A model generated the notes under the pieces. The model ran no database searches and was not told the origin of the DNA. It saw only the letters and a program-made list of their open reading frames with translations. Shown here piece after piece: positions 27,625 through 37,297 of a stretch of DNA of 64,000 nt; the first letter of the stretch is position 1; each line of letters begins with the position of its first letter. This DNA comes from Serratia proteamaculans (GTDB lineage: Bacteria > Pseudomonadota > Gammaproteobacteria > Enterobacterales > Enterobacteriaceae). The stretch spans positions 930,001 to 994,000 of the forward strand of contig NZ_WBKI01000001.1 of NCBI RefSeq assembly GCF_008830365.1, in the 5' to 3' direction. The translations under genes and the position numbers were made by a program.

Positions 27625-27856
27625 GAACTCTGATTTATCGCTGTTGTTGATGATTTTAAACGCAAGTGAATGACACCATCGGCGTCATTTTAGCTTATCT
27701 ATAGAGAGTTATCACAACCACCAATAAATTTGCAGATAAATATAATGCATTTACAGGGCGATCGTCTTTCGTCAAGTGAGGGTTACGTATTAGCGTTAGC
27801 GGGGAATGATTGCTGCAAGAATGAACAGCGGCGCCTGAGTGAGCGCCGCTGACAGA

Positions 27857-28918
27857 TTATTTGGTTTTGTTATCGCTCTTTTTCAGGGTGTCTTTCAGTT
27901 GGCCAATCAGTTGGCTGCGGAAATCACCCAGCTTCGGTTTTTCCCCCTCCAACCAGGGCAGCGGACGACACAGTTCCATCGCCTTGATACCCAGTCTGGC
28001 GGTCAGCAAACCGGCACCAATACCCTGCGCCGCTCGGGCAGACAGACGGGCGGCCAGGTCTTGTGACATCCAGTCCATCCCCACTTCGCGTACCAGTTCG
28101 GACGCACCGGCAAAGGCAATATTCAGCAGCACCAGGCGGAACAACCGCAAACGGCTGAAGTAACCCAGTTCGATACCATACAGCGCCGCGATGCGGTTGA
28201 TCAGCCGAATATTACGCCAGGCGATAAACGCCATGTCCACCACCGCCAGCGGGCTGACGGCGATCATTAACGTGGATTCTGCGGCTGAACGGCTGATTTC
28301 ACGCCGCGCCTGATTATCCAATACCGGCTGCACCAGCTTGGCGTACAGCGCCACGACCTCACGGTCGTTTTGAGTTTCATGCAGCGAAGCCTGCCAGCGT
28401 TGCAATGCAGGGTGTCCCTGATCGAGGCCGGCCTGGCGCGCCAGCTTCTCGCAAAACTCACGCCCTTTGCCCAATCCGTGGCTGTGTAACAGCTCGCGTG
28501 CCACATCTCGCTCTTCTGCCCGTTGACGCAAGCGATACAGCCGACGCCATTCGGTCACCACCGAACCCACCCCGGCAAAGACAATCAAGCCGCCCGCGAC
28601 ACCGCCGCCCATGGCGATCCAATCCTGTTGCACCCAGGCGGTATGTACCCATTGCACGCCCTGTGCTACCACACTGACGCCGAACAAGGTCAGCCCGGCG
28701 GTGACCATTTTGCGCCACAGGCTGCGTTTAGGTTTCAGCGCCGCGTTGATAATCCCTTCGGCGCGTCCCTCCTCCTCTTCCTGCTGCAGCTCCGGCGCCG
28801 CTGGGAAAAAGTTTTCCGCCTGCTGTTCATCGAAGGCCACACTGGCGCGTAACACCGGCTCCTGTGGTGGCTGCAGCGGCTGTTCGAAATCGATACGCGG
28901 TTTTATCGGCTCGCTCAT
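27857..28918 (-). CDS. ycjF: YcjF inner-membrane protein
   Basis: 353 residues, TIGR01620/DUF697-type protein. Proline- and glutamine-rich N-terminus (1-60), two predicted membrane helices (about 70-88 and 100-118), a cytoplasmic helical domain, and hydrophobic stretches around 215-285. Overlaps the end of ycjX by 4 bases (ATGA), so it is translated with it. In E. coli ycjX and ycjF belong to the PspF/sigma-54 phage-shock regulon; their role is unresolved, and both are associated with membrane stress. Confidence 0.92.
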   Translation of the reverse strand: MSEPIKPRIDFEQPLQPPQEPVLRASVAFDEQQAENFFPAAPELQQEEEEGRAEGIINAALKPKRSLWRKMVTAGLTLFGVSVVAQGVQWVHTAWVQQDWIAMGGGVAGGLIVFAGVGSVVTEWRRLYRLRQRAEERDVARELLHSHGLGKGREFCEKLARQAGLDQGHPALQRWQASLHETQNDREVVALYAKLVQPVLDNQARREISRSAAESTLMIAVSPLAVVDMAFIAWRNIRLINRIAALYGIELGYFSRLRLFRLVLLNIAFAGASELVREVGMDWMSQDLAARLSARAAQGIGAGLLTARLGIKAMELCRPLPWLEGEKPKLGDFRSQLIGQLKDTLKKSDNKTK

Positions 28919-30312
28919 CGCAATTTATCTCCCAGTAAAAACTCCATCACCGCGTCCAGACGGATATGCGGCAATGGGCTGTCCACACTCATCGCGCGGG
29001 GGCGAAACTCATCAAAATGGAAGCCCTGATTTTGCCAGAACGCCGGCCCCGGTAAACGCGCCGGCACTTCGCCGGGGAACACGGTCAGCGGCGCTCCGTC
29101 GTTCAGACGGTTGCCTTTCAACGCCGGGATGCGCTGCCCCTGATGGTCGACAATGCCACTTTCGGTAGCCTGTACCGAGGCCAGCCCGACGCAGTCCATG
29201 CTGATGCCCTCAAACGCCGCGTTCTGCCACGCTTCCTGCACCAGCTGTTGCAGCAACGACACCAGATTGGCGTGCTGATCGGCGGTGATATGATCCGCCT
29301 TGGTGGCGGCGAACATCAGTTTATCGATGGTAGGTGAAAATAACCGGCGGAACAGCGTGCGCTTACCGTAGTGGAAACTTTGCATCAGTTGGGTCAGCGC
29401 CAGCCGCATGTCGTTGAACGCCTGCGGGCCACTGTTAAGCGGCTGCAGGCAATCCACCAGCACAATCTGACGATCGAAGCGGACGAAATGCTCTTTATAA
29501 AAGTTTTTGACGATGGTCTGGCAGTAATAGTTGAACCGCGCACGCAGCATGCCGATATTGCTGTGTTTATCAGCCTGCGCCAGCCTGGATTCACCGAGAC
29601 TGTCGACATTGGGCCAGGGGAAGAACTGTAATGCAGGTGCACCGGCCAGATCGCCCGGCAGCACGAAGCGGCCCGGCTGAATAAAATGCAGCCCTTCACT
29701 TTTGCACCGCAACAGGTAATCGGTATAGGCCTGGGCGATGGCCGCCAGCTTGTTTTCATCGGCCGGGGCCAGCGGATCGCAGCTTTTACACAGTTCCAGC
29801 CAGGGCTTGGCCCACTCGGCGCGGTCGCCCTGCAGCAGACCGGCCATTTGCCGCGACCAGGCCAGATAGTCCTGTTCCAGCATCGGCAAGTCCAACAACC
29901 ATTCGCCGGGATAATCGACAATCTCCAGATACAGCGTTGAAGTGTCTTTGAAGTGACGCAGCAGTGAGTCGTTGGAACGGTAGCGCAACGCCAGGCGAAT
30001 TTCGCTGACGCCACGCGTCGGGGTCGGCCAGCTCGGCGGAGTGCCATAAAGCTGTGCCAGCCCTTCATCATAGGTAAAACGCTGAATGCCGAGATCGCGT
30101 TGCGGAATGCGCTTCACGCCCAACAGACGTTCTTCACGTACCGGCGAGAACAGCGGCATACGCGCACCGCTGTGAACGTGCAGCAATTGATTGACGAAAG
30201 CGGTGATAAAGGCGGTTTTGCCGCTGCGGCTCAGGCCGGTCACCGCCAGGCGCAGGTGTCGATCCATCCCGCGGTTGACCAGCGACGTTAACTCATTTTG
30301 CAGTCGTTTCAT
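28915..30312 (-). CDS. ycjX: YcjX P-loop protein of the phage-shock regulon
   Basis: 465 residues, DUF463. A GTPase-like P-loop lies near the start ([15 protein letters not shown], about residues 22-36) followed by segments of a small-GTPase-like fold ([12 protein letters not shown] as the G3 motif; FAATKADHI as G4 near 340). Cytoplasmic. First gene of ycjX-ycjF. In E. coli it directly follows pspE; here a tailspike-like gene in the opposite orientation separates it from pspD, so it needs its own promoter or readthrough. Confidence 0.94.
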   Translation of the reverse strand: MKRLQNELTSLVNRGMDRHLRLAVTGLSRSGKTAFITAFVNQLLHVHSGARMPLFSPVREERLLGVKRIPQRDLGIQRFTYDEGLAQLYGTPPSWPTPTRGVSEIRLALRYRSNDSLLRHFKDTSTLYLEIVDYPGEWLLDLPMLEQDYLAWSRQMAGLLQGDRAEWAKPWLELCKSCDPLAPADENKLAAIAQAYTDYLLRCKSEGLHFIQPGRFVLPGDLAGAPALQFFPWPNVDSLGESRLAQADKHSNIGMLRARFNYYCQTIVKNFYKEHFVRFDRQIVLVDCLQPLNSGPQAFNDMRLALTQLMQSFHYGKRTLFRRLFSPTIDKLMFAATKADHITADQHANLVSLLQQLVQEAWQNAAFEGISMDCVGLASVQATESGIVDHQGQRIPALKGNRLNDGAPLTVFPGEVPARLPGPAFWQNQGFHFDEFRPRAMSVDSPLPHIRLDAVMEFLLGDKLR

Positions 30313-30621
30313 TTTGCGTAAAGTTACTTCCTTTTGTCATAAAAAACAGCCAGTTAAAAAACCATCATTCTTTAGCATCTATATTCATTATTATAGCCAT
30401 AAGCTTGGCTATTTTATGTATAGATAGGTTTTTTTGACACCTGCACAGCCCCCTTAACTTTCATTGTGTGGTATATGGCAGAGCGTTCTAATATCGCATC
30501 CAATAAAAGATCAAGATAGTATTATCTTTCTGGGATTAATCCCGTCAATACACCATTAATCCATACAGGATTTGGTGTCAAAAATACTATTCCATGAAAT
30601 TTATATTACCCGGAGAGCCCT
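30313..30621. other. AT-rich gap between ycjX and the tailspike-like gene
   Basis: 309 bases, clearly more AT-rich than the flanking operons. It must hold the divergent promoters of ycjX (-) and the tailspike gene (+). A perfect 12-base palindrome GGGATTAATCCC (30531-30542) is the only clear dyad. No gene seen. Confidence 0.5.
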
Positions 30622-32469
30622 ATGAACGCAATTAATTTAGAGCAAGGTATTGTCACTGTAAACTCCATGAGTGACTTAAGGATAATTTCTCCTGAACATG
30701 ATGGTCAGCGTATATTTCTAACTGAATACTATGCCGGAAAAGGCAAAGGCGGAGGTCTATTTACAGGTCATCTCAACATCCCCAACGCAATAGACGATGG
30801 TGGATACTCAACCATTAAAGTTGGCCAAGAATCAGCAGTGTGGCGCAGAGACGACCTTACACAACTTTCTTTATATGATGGCGGCTGCGACCCAACACTG
30901 AACGATAACAGCACGTTTATTCAAAACATTTCATTAATACAAGGCGATCGCTCAGTAAAAATCCCAAGTGGTTACTGGAATATTGCAAAGCCGATTATTT
31001 TCCCGGCTAACCGTGGGATCGCACTCTACGGTGAAAGTAGTTTTAACGGGAGAGCAGCGTTAACCTACTCAGGGCCAGACCTGACTGATATTCATGACGT
31101 TAGTGGGGTAATAACCGTAACAGCCAACCCAGGAGAGATGACCTATAGCGGCGTTAATTTCAAAAACTTTCAAATTATCGGTAATTATAAAATCATTAGT
31201 GGATTAAGTATCAAGCATGCAGGTTACGTGCAAGTACAGAATGTAAGCATTCTCTACTGCAAAGGGGCTGGCCTCTATCTTGATAAGGTACAGGACAGTT
31301 ACTTTAAATTCCTGGAGGTTCAGGGATGCGGCAGAACGTCAGGTGATTATAACAGTTATACTGACATTACAGATTATGGGAAGATGCTATTAGCCCCTAT
31401 TCACTTAACCTCAACTATCAAGAATGATGAATGCAATATGTTGCGCTTCGAAGACTGTCAATGGGAGGCGAACTTAATCAGCCCAACAATCTACGTTCAC
31501 GGTGGCATTGGTCTTTGGTTCAGAAATTTACATATGGAACACCGTACCGGACCATTAAAAAAACTGATGGGCAGCAACCCTAACGCCAGTTGCCTGTTAT
31601 ATATGAACAACTCAGGTGAAGTTTATCTAAATGAAATTCAGGCATCAGAAGTAAAGCACCTGACATATAGTACAGGGTATGGCGTTTTATATGCTACCAA
31701 CATTAACCGAGGCGGAGATGTTACGCATGCGGCATCAGGCAAGCAGTTCAATATTTTCATGAATGGATGTTGGCTGCAGGACATGAATTTTTCACCTAGT
31801 GTGAAAGCCATGATCAGCAATTGCCGGTTAGCAAATCTGAAGTGGAATTACCCATCCTATGCAGGAACTATTTCTGACACCCAATTTTCCGGCGAGGTTG
31901 CCATTACTGAAGACGGTGCCAATACCCGAATCGATCTGGTCGACTGTCAATACGGCAGCGTAAGAAGCAACACCAGTAATCTACGCTTCCTTGGCGGCCG
32001 CTGCCTCGGAGATTTTCGTTATGTATCGCGCTCTGGCGTAGGTTCGGTCATCGATGTCGATGTTGAAGGAGCCACAACCATCAGCACAAGTTACGGTAGC
32101 TCATATCAACCGGGTAGATCCAACTATACCGTGGCGCGCGTTGCCGATGGTCCCAAGGAACTCGGCGGTACCATGCGCCCCATTGGCTCCGAATGGTTCA
32201 ATACGGCAGTTTCCGGGGATCAAGAAGGTGCGATTTACAGCTGGGTGAAAACGGCTACGGGCTGGCGGCCCAATAGCCGCATCAGTCGCTTTGGCACCAA
32301 TTTATCTTCAATGACGCTTTCCCAGCTTCCTGCTGCGGCCTCCTGTAAAGGTACCGTCATTTTCTGCACCAATACCGCCGGCTCGCCAGCGGCTCAGGCC
32401 ATTATTAGCGATGGCTCAGACTGGGTCTATCTGGCAGCCCCAGGTACGAAAGCGACGACAGCCAATTAA
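30622..32469 (+). CDS. Phage tailspike/beta-helix-like protein, orphan
   Basis: 615 residues with no signal peptide. ATG 30622 follows CCCGGAGAGCCCT. Residues 1-90 resemble a tailspike head-binding/linker region (SMSDLRIISPEHDGQRIFLT, then GKGKGGGLF and STFIQNISLIQGDRSVKIPSG); residues 110-490 are right-handed beta-helix-like, with repeated short strands and turns (GLSIKHAGYVQVQNVSILYC, GAGLYLDKVQDSYFKF); the end resembles a tail-fibre knob. Such proteins are polysaccharide depolymerases or adhesins on phage tails. No phage gene is adjacent. The first two-thirds look AT-rich and the last third GC-rich by eye, suggesting a mosaic, acquired gene. It sits between pspD and ycjX. Function in the cell is unknown. 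Confidence 0.75.
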   Translation: MNAINLEQGIVTVNSMSDLRIISPEHDGQRIFLTEYYAGKGKGGGLFTGHLNIPNAIDDGGYSTIKVGQESAVWRRDDLTQLSLYDGGCDPTLNDNSTFIQNISLIQGDRSVKIPSGYWNIAKPIIFPANRGIALYGESSFNGRAALTYSGPDLTDIHDVSGVITVTANPGEMTYSGVNFKNFQIIGNYKIISGLSIKHAGYVQVQNVSILYCKGAGLYLDKVQDSYFKFLEVQGCGRTSGDYNSYTDITDYGKMLLAPIHLTSTIKNDECNMLRFEDCQWEANLISPTIYVHGGIGLWFRNLHMEHRTGPLKKLMGSNPNASCLLYMNNSGEVYLNEIQASEVKHLTYSTGYGVLYATNINRGGDVTHAASGKQFNIFMNGCWLQDMNFSPSVKAMISNCRLANLKWNYPSYAGTISDTQFSGEVAITEDGANTRIDLVDCQYGSVRSNTSNLRFLGGRCLGDFRYVSRSGVGSVIDVDVEGATTISTSYGSSYQPGRSNYTVARVADGPKELGGTMRPIGSEWFNTAVSGDQEGAIYSWVKTATGWRPNSRISRFGTNLSSMTLSQLPAAASCKGTVIFCTNTAGSPAAQAIISDGSDWVYLAAPGTKATTAN

Positions 32470-32474
32470 AGTTC

Positions 32475-32502
32475 ATACCGCCCTACTTGGGCGGTATTTT
32501 TT
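32475..32502 (+). terminator. Terminator of the tailspike-like gene, overlapping pspD
   Basis: ATACCGCCC (32475-32483) pairs with GGGCGGTAT (32489-32497), then TTTTTT. The hairpin includes the last codons and the stop codon of the convergent pspD. Confidence 0.85.
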
Positions 32503-32746
32503 CATCTGTAGCATAACGCCCAAATACCTTGTTCAGGCCTTTGCGGAACAGCGGTTCCAGCACCAGCGCCAGGACAAAGCGAATCGGTTTGCGACCCACG
32601 GTACGCAGCAGCCAACCGGCCGCCCCTGCCGGGCCGTAATTCAGTAACGCTATGATGATGACTTTAGACAATGTCTTCAACATTGTACCGGCTCCTTGTT
32701 TAAATCCACCGGATTTAACGGCGTTTACGGCATAGGTTTTTTTCAT
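32483..32746 (-). CDS. pspD: Phage-shock protein D
   Basis: 87 residues from ATG 32746, which follows GGAGGG; E. coli PspD is 73. The conserved core ALLNYGPAGAAGWLLRTVGRKPIRFVLALVLEPLFRKGLNKVFGRY lies at about residues 35-80 with one membrane segment. Peripheral inner-membrane member of the psp operon, function poorly known. Last psp gene here: no pspE follows. Its 3' end is part of the terminator hairpin of the convergent tailspike gene. Confidence 0.9.
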   Translation of the reverse strand: MKKTYAVNAVKSGGFKQGAGTMLKTLSKVIIIALLNYGPAGAAGWLLRTVGRKPIRFVLALVLEPLFRKGLNKVFGRYATDEKIPPK

Positions 32747-32841
32747 TATCAATGCCCTCCGGCACAATTTTGTTCATAAGGATGATGTCAGCGGCAATGC
32801 CTGACCTGCGCCACGCGCAGGCCATTGCACTCAAGGCGGGG

Positions 32842-33204
32842 TTATAACTTGCGGAAACGACTCTGTACGCCGAAGGTATCCGACGTGACATAACGCTCAA
32901 CCTGCCGCAGTTGCTGTTCGCCACTGCCCAGCTCGTACTCTAATTGGTCGAGCAACTGGCGCGGTGTTTTTTGCTGTTCGCCGTCAAAACGGCTGGCTGG
33001 TGCTTCATCCAGCACGAACACCAGGGCGAAATAGGCGATCAGGGTGAAGAAGAACAGTCCGAAGAACATCGACAACACCACAATCACTCGGATCAGGCGC
33101 ACCGGCACGTCAAAATAATGGGCCAGACCGGCGCAGACGCCCTTCAGCATGCCTTCTTCAGGGACACGATAAAGCTTTTTACTGCCCAGAGTGTTGTTCA
33201 TCAA
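32842..33204 (-). CDS. pspC: Phage-shock protein C
   Basis: 120 residues. PspC domain at the N-terminus (KKLYRVPEEGMLKGVCAGLAHYFDVPVRLIRV) leads into one strong membrane helix (about 42-66), then a cytoplasmic or periplasmic tail with a leucine-zipper-like amphipathic part ending YVTSDTFGVQSRFRKL, as in E. coli. Together with PspB it senses secretin mislocalisation or loss of proton-motive force and pulls PspA off PspF. Starts overlap the end of pspB by 4 bases. Confidence 0.95.
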   Translation of the reverse strand: MMNNTLGSKKLYRVPEEGMLKGVCAGLAHYFDVPVRLIRVIVVLSMFFGLFFFTLIAYFALVFVLDEAPASRFDGEQQKTPRQLLDQLEYELGSGEQQLRQVERYVTSDTFGVQSRFRKL

Positions 33205-33428
33205 GACTGTCTCCAGTTCGGGTGTTCTGCATCGAGGATCTCTTCCAGCGCCTGAATGCGTTCACGCATGCGCTTGGCATCTTCCGCCAACTGCGCCAGA
33301 CGCTGCATTTCCTGATGGCTCAGTTGAATGCCGTTTTGTTGCCGATTGCTGTAATGCAGCCAAAGCCAAATCGGTGCGACAAACAACACAAAGATTGTCA
33401 ACGGAATGGCAAGTAATAGAGCACTCAT
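33201..33428 (-). CDS. pspB: Phage-shock protein B
   Basis: 75 residues: an N-terminal membrane helix (ALLLAIPLTIFVLFVAPIWLWLHY) followed by an amphipathic coiled coil (EMQRLAQLAEDAKRMRERIQALEEILD). Partner of PspC in stress sensing at the inner membrane. The length and layout match E. coli PspB. Overlaps pspC by 4 bases and is separated from pspA by 58 bases that contain a hairpin. Confidence 0.95.
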   Translation of the reverse strand: MSALLLAIPLTIFVLFVAPIWLWLHYSNRQQNGIQLSHQEMQRLAQLAEDAKRMRERIQALEEILDAEHPNWRQS

Positions 33429-33457
33429 TTATTTTCCTTCTTAATGCGTCTTGGTGG

Positions 33458-33479
33458 GCGGCCACATCACCGTGGCCGC
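33458..33479 (-). terminator. Hairpin between pspA and pspB
   Basis: Perfect 8-bp stem GCGGCCAC/GTGGCCGC (33458-33465 with 33472-33479), no T tract. Likely an attenuator or RNA-stability element that gives more PspA than PspBCD. Confidence 0.6.
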
Positions 33480-33486
33480 TGTCGCC

Positions 33487-34152
33487 TTACTCAGAGCGGT
33501 TCATTTTCGCTTTCAGCGCCGCCAGTTGCTCACTGATGGCATCGTCGGCTTTCAGCTCGGCAAATTCTTGATCCAGAGACTTCTTTTTACCGATGATGAC
33601 GCTTTCCGCCTCGGCTTCCATATGGTCGATGCGGCGTTCGAACTGCTCGAAACGTGCCATCGCTTCATCCAGTTTGCCGCTGTCGAGCTGACGGCGCACG
33701 TCGCGGGAAGATGATGCCGCCTGGTGACGCAATGTCAGAGCCTGCTGGCGAGCGCGGGTTTCGGTCAGCTTGTTTTCCAATTCGCCGATTTCGCTTTTCA
33801 TGCGCGCCAACGTTTCTTCTACGGTAGACACTTCATGAGTCAACGTAGAGATCAGGTCGGCCACTTTTTGTTTTTCGATCAGGGCCGCACGGGCCAGATC
33901 TTCTTTCTCTTTGCGCAGCGCCAGTTCGGCTTTGTCCTGCCAATCGCTAAGCTGGTTTTCACCCTGCTCAATGCGGCGCAGCAACTGTTTTTTCTCCGCC
34001 AGCGCACGCGCTGAGGTAGAACGCACTTCAACCAGCGTGTCTTCCATCTCCTGGATCATCAAACGGACCAGTTTTTGCGGATCTTCCGCCTTATCCAGCA
34101 ACGTATTGATGTTGGCGTTCACGATGTCGGCAAAACGAGAAAAAATACCCAT
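33487..34152 (-). CDS. pspA: Phage-shock protein A
   Basis: 221 residues, almost entirely coiled coil, as in the PspA/IM30/ESCRT-III superfamily; begins [25 protein letters not shown] with the amphipathic membrane-binding helix and contains the conserved QEMEDTL segment. It binds and inhibits PspF when the membrane is healthy and forms membrane-repairing oligomers under stress. First gene of pspABCD, transcribed from a sigma-54 promoter. Confidence 0.97.
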   Translation of the reverse strand: MGIFSRFADIVNANINTLLDKAEDPQKLVRLMIQEMEDTLVEVRSTSARALAEKKQLLRRIEQGENQLSDWQDKAELALRKEKEDLARAALIEKQKVADLISTLTHEVSTVEETLARMKSEIGELENKLTETRARQQALTLRHQAASSSRDVRRQLDSGKLDEAMARFEQFERRIDHMEAEAESVIIGKKKSLDQEFAELKADDAISEQLAALKAKMNRSE

Positions 34153-34222
34153 AATTCACTTCCTCTTGGTTCTGATGGCGTCTAAAGCGCCGCGTTAGGT
34201 CATACAGATTTCTCTAAGACTT

Positions 34223-34240
34223 AATCAAAACTCGTGCCAA
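34223..34240 (-). promoter_or_regulatory. Sigma-54 promoter of pspA
   Basis: TTGGCACGAGTTTTGATT on the minus strand fits TTGGCACG-N4-TTGCT with the GG (34238-34237) and GA (34226-34225, usually GC) elements spaced correctly for -24/-12. It lies between the divergent pspA and pspF, where PspF acts on it. Confidence 0.85.
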
Positions 34241-34336
34241 CTTTTATTTCATTGAATAACAACAATTTTTTATTTTTGACTCTCTGCAGACTTACTGTAG
34301 AGTGATTATTTTCACCAAACATTGGCGAATTTCATC

Positions 34337-35344
34337 ATGAGCGAACAGTTAGAAAACCTGCTGGGCGAAGCAAATGCCTTTGTCGAAGTATTGGAGCAAG
34401 TCTCGCAACTGGCAAAGTTGAACAAACCGGTGTTGGTGATCGGTGAGCGCGGTACCGGCAAAGAATTAATTGCCCACCGTTTGCATTACCTTTCCAACCG
34501 TTGGCAGGGGCCGTTTATCTCGCTTAACTGCGCGGCGCTGAATGAAAACCTGCTGGACTCCGAACTGTTCGGCCACGAGGCCGGTGCCTTTACCGGCGCG
34601 CAGAAACGTCATCTTGGTCGCTTTGAACGTGCCGACGGCGGCACTTTGTTTCTCGATGAGCTGGCCACCGCCCCAATGCTGGTGCAGGAAAAACTGCTGC
34701 GGGTAATTGAATACGGTCACCTGGAACGCGTTGGCGGTAGCCAGCCGCTGCAGGTTGATGTCCGGCTGGTGTGCGCTACCAATGACGACCTGCCTGCACT
34801 GGCGGCGGCGGGTAAATTCCGCGCCGACTTGCTCGACCGTCTGGCATTCGACGTGGTGCAGTTGCCGCCGCTGCGCCAGCGGCAGCAAGACATCATGTTA
34901 CTGGCCGAACACTTTGCGATTCAGATGTGCCGCGAGCTGTCGCTGTCGCTGTTCCCCGGCTTTACCGAACGCGCCAGAGACACCCTGCTCGGTTATCACT
35001 GGCCGGGCAACGTGCGTGAACTGAAAAACGTGGTGGAACGTTCGGTATATCGGCACGGTACCAGTGACAGCGCGTTGGATGAAATCATCATTAATCCGTT
35101 CGCCCAACGGGAAACCCTGCCATTGCCCACCCAACGCGAGACAGGTGATGAACGTCCCACACTGCCGCTGGATTTGAAAACCTGGCAGTTGGCGCAGGAA
35201 AAATCGCTGATTGAAGCGGCGCTGCAACAGGGAAGATTTAATCAGCGTAAGGCGGCGGAGCTGCTGGGGCTGACCTATCACCAGTTGCGCGGCATGCTGA
35301 AAAAGCACGCATTGTTGCAAAATGGCGAGGTAGAAGAAGAATAA
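34337..35344 (+). CDS. pspF: PspF, sigma-54-dependent activator of the psp operon
   Basis: 335 residues from ATG 34337; a TTG five codons upstream is the only longer start. AAA+ domain: Walker A GERGTGKE, the sigma-54-contacting loop GAFTGAQ near residue 84, Walker B LDELATAP, and a C-terminal Fis-type helix-turn-helix (NQRKAAELLGLTYHQLRGML). It lacks a receiver domain, as PspF does, being controlled by direct PspA binding. Divergent from pspA with the sigma-54 promoter between. Confidence 0.97.
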   Translation: MSEQLENLLGEANAFVEVLEQVSQLAKLNKPVLVIGERGTGKELIAHRLHYLSNRWQGPFISLNCAALNENLLDSELFGHEAGAFTGAQKRHLGRFERADGGTLFLDELATAPMLVQEKLLRVIEYGHLERVGGSQPLQVDVRLVCATNDDLPALAAAGKFRADLLDRLAFDVVQLPPLRQRQQDIMLLAEHFAIQMCRELSLSLFPGFTERARDTLLGYHWPGNVRELKNVVERSVYRHGTSDSALDEIIINPFAQRETLPLPTQRETGDERPTLPLDLKTWQLAQEKSLIEAALQQGRFNQRKAAELLGLTYHQLRGMLKKHALLQNGEVEEE

Positions 35345-35349
35345 CAGGC

Positions 35350-35455
35350 AAAAAAAAGCCAGCACCCGAGCTGGCTTAAAAAACACTGGAAGCAATGTGA
35401 GCAATGTCGTGCCTTTCACAGCAGAGCCACAAGCTGTGGCCTTCCGTGAACTGCC
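35350..35455 (-). ncRNA. ryhB: RyhB, iron-starvation small RNA
   Basis: Recognised by its core on the minus strand: GCACGACATTGCTCACATTG (starting near 35412), then CTTCCAGT, identical to the E. coli RyhB target-pairing region. The 3' end is a terminator AGCCAGC/GCTGGCT (35357-35376) with eight Ts, also as in RyhB. The 5' part differs. The start near 35455 is estimated from the promoter. RyhB, with Hfq, lowers mRNAs of iron-using proteins when Fur is inactive. It lies between convergent pspF and the Zur operon, unlike E. coli (next to yhhX). Confidence 0.95.
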
Positions 35456-35461
35456 AGGTGA

Positions 35462-35490
35462 TGATAATAGTTCTCAGTATCACCTGTAAA
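35462..35490 (-). promoter_or_regulatory. Promoter and Fur-like box of ryhB
   Basis: TTTACA (35485-35490) and TTATCA (35462-35467) are 17 bases apart on the minus strand. The segment between (35463-35481) matches the 19-base Fur consensus in 14 positions and is a near-dyad, so iron-loaded Fur would cover the promoter. Confidence 0.75.
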
Positions 35491-35536
35491 GCACTTTGTT
35501 GAGAATTTTTCTCATTACCACACTGTCATTGTGCAA

Positions 35537-36724
35537 TTACCACTCAGGGAAGGGATCGGCCATCTCATGCCAGTAGTCTACCCCGGCAGCCATTTCCTCA
35601 TCACTTAGCAGGCAGGCATCCAGCAAACGCGTTATTTCGGCCTGCGGTAGGTTCTGCCCGATAAACACCAGTTCCTGGCGCATATCGCCAAAGGGCTCCA
35701 CCCACTTATCCATAATCTGTGCCTGGGTCTCTTCATCCTGCGGCCAGTTATCTTGCGCAATGGCACGCCAGAAAGTACCCGCCAACCCATAATGGGCGAT
35801 GCCGCCGGCCTGGCTCCACTGCCCGGCCTGACGCGGACGCGTCGCCAACCAGTAGAACCCTTTGGAACGCAACAGTTTGCCACCGCCCCAGTCGCCATTA
35901 ATCACCCGATAGAATTTATCCGGTGCAAAAGGTCGCCGCGCCTGATAGACAAAACTGCTGATGCCGTAGTTTTCCGTTTCCGGCAGGTGCTCACCGCGCA
36001 GCTCCTTAAGCCAGCCGGGAGCCCGCTGCGCTTTGTCAAAGCTGAAGCTGCCGGTGTTTAATACCGCCTCCAGCGGCAGTTTGCCGGGAGAGATAGCGAT
36101 GATTTTGGCATCCGGGTTCAAGCTGGCGAGCAGCGCCATCACTTCACCTTGTTGTTCCGGGGTCAGCAAGTCGGTTTTACTCACCAGCATCACGTCGCAG
36201 AACTCAATCTGTTCGATCAACAGATCGGCCACGCTACGCAAATCATCCTCGCCCAAACTTTGACCGGCTTCCTGCAGCGACTGCGCCTGCTGGTACTGCT
36301 GGATAAAGTTAACCCCGTCCACCACCGTGACCAGAGTATCCAGGCGGGCGAAGTGCGACAGGCTTTCCCCCTGCTCGTCCTCAAAGGTGAAGGTTTCTGC
36401 CACCGGTAAAGGTTCGGAGATGCCGCTGGACTCGATCAACAGATAATCAAAGCGGCCGGCCTGCGCCAGTTCACGTACCGAGATCAGCAGATCTTCACGC
36501 AGCGTGCAGCAAATGCAGCCATTACTCATCTCCACCAGCTTTTCCTGTTGGCGATCGAGCTGGACTTCGTTCTCGACCAGCGCAGCGTCAATGTTGACTT
36601 CGCTCATGTCGTTAACGATCACCGCCACGCGCATGCCCTGGCGATTATTCAGAATATGGTTCAGCACCGTGGTTTTACCGGCGCCAAGAAAGCCGGAAAG
36701 CACGGTTACGGGTAATGGATTCAT
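35537..36724 (-). CDS. COG0523 (CobW/ZigA-type) GTP-dependent metal chaperone
   Basis: 395 residues from ATG 36724 with AGGA 5 bases upstream; an ATG four codons earlier also exists. Walker [10 protein letters not shown] near residue 12, metal-binding CICC motif near 69-72, G3-like ESSGIS and SKTD G4 motif, then the C-terminal CobW domain. These GTPases insert zinc into client proteins when zinc is scarce. Third gene after folE2 and a gamma carbonic anhydrase behind a Zur-like site, so a role in zinc starvation is likely. Confidence 0.9.
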   Translation of the reverse strand: MNPLPVTVLSGFLGAGKTTVLNHILNNRQGMRVAVIVNDMSEVNIDAALVENEVQLDRQQEKLVEMSNGCICCTLREDLLISVRELAQAGRFDYLLIESSGISEPLPVAETFTFEDEQGESLSHFARLDTLVTVVDGVNFIQQYQQAQSLQEAGQSLGEDDLRSVADLLIEQIEFCDVMLVSKTDLLTPEQQGEVMALLASLNPDAKIIAISPGKLPLEAVLNTGSFSFDKAQRAPGWLKELRGEHLPETENYGISSFVYQARRPFAPDKFYRVINGDWGGGKLLRSKGFYWLATRPRQAGQWSQAGGIAHYGLAGTFWRAIAQDNWPQDEETQAQIMDKWVEPFGDMRQELVFIGQNLPQAEITRLLDACLLSDEEMAAGVDYWHEMADPFPEW

Positions 36725-36736
36725 GGGAGTCCTCAT

Positions 36737-37297
36737 TCAAAACTCATTGCGTAATGCCTGGTAGCCGCGCACCAGTTCGATGTTGGTGGCGGCCACCTCT
36801 TCAGAAAATTGCAGCGCACCTCGATCGACCTGCGCGTAAAGCGACAGATCGCTGTCAGCGCCGACGCGCTCGGTTGACGGGATATACAGGTTTTCCGGCA
36901 GCGTCACACCGTCTACCACCGCGTTGTAGCGCACCACACAGCCGGAACCGATATGACAATTGAACAGCACGCTGTTGAAGCCGATAAACACCCGATCTTC
37001 AATGCGGCACGGGCCATGGACGATGGCGCGATGGGCGATAGAGCTGAAGCACCCGATGGTGACCGCCGCACCGCTTTTCGAGTGGATCACCACGCCGTCC
37101 TGAATATTGGAATGGGAACCGATAATGATCGGCTCCATGTCCCCGGCTGAATTCAGTTCATCAGCGCGGATCACCACGTACGGCCCAACGTAGACAAAGT
37201 CTTCGACAATCACCCGGCCACAGATAATGGCGGTGGGATCGATATAGGCTTTCGGCGAGACCTGAGGCAGGTGGCCACTGGGGTTTTTACGCAGCAT
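36737..37297 (-). CDS. Gamma-class carbonic-anhydrase-like hexapeptide protein
   Basis: 186 residues. Left-handed beta-helix hexapeptide repeats (ICGRVIVEDFVYVGPYVVIR, VTIGCFSSIAHRAIVHG, CRIEDRVFIGFNSVLFNC). Histidines in IHSKS, IAHRAIVHG fit the Cam-type metal site, so a hydratase using Zn, Fe or Co is possible. Overlaps the 3' end of folE2 by 11 bases and abuts the COG0523 gene. In zinc-starvation operons such paralogues are thought to replace zinc-dependent carbonic anhydrase. Confidence 0.88.
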   Translation of the reverse strand: MLRKNPSGHLPQVSPKAYIDPTAIICGRVIVEDFVYVGPYVVIRADELNSAGDMEPIIIGSHSNIQDGVVIHSKSGAAVTIGCFSSIAHRAIVHGPCRIEDRVFIGFNSVLFNCHIGSGCVVRYNAVVDGVTLPENLYIPSTERVGADSDLSLYAQVDRGALQFSEEVAATNIELVRGYQALRNEF

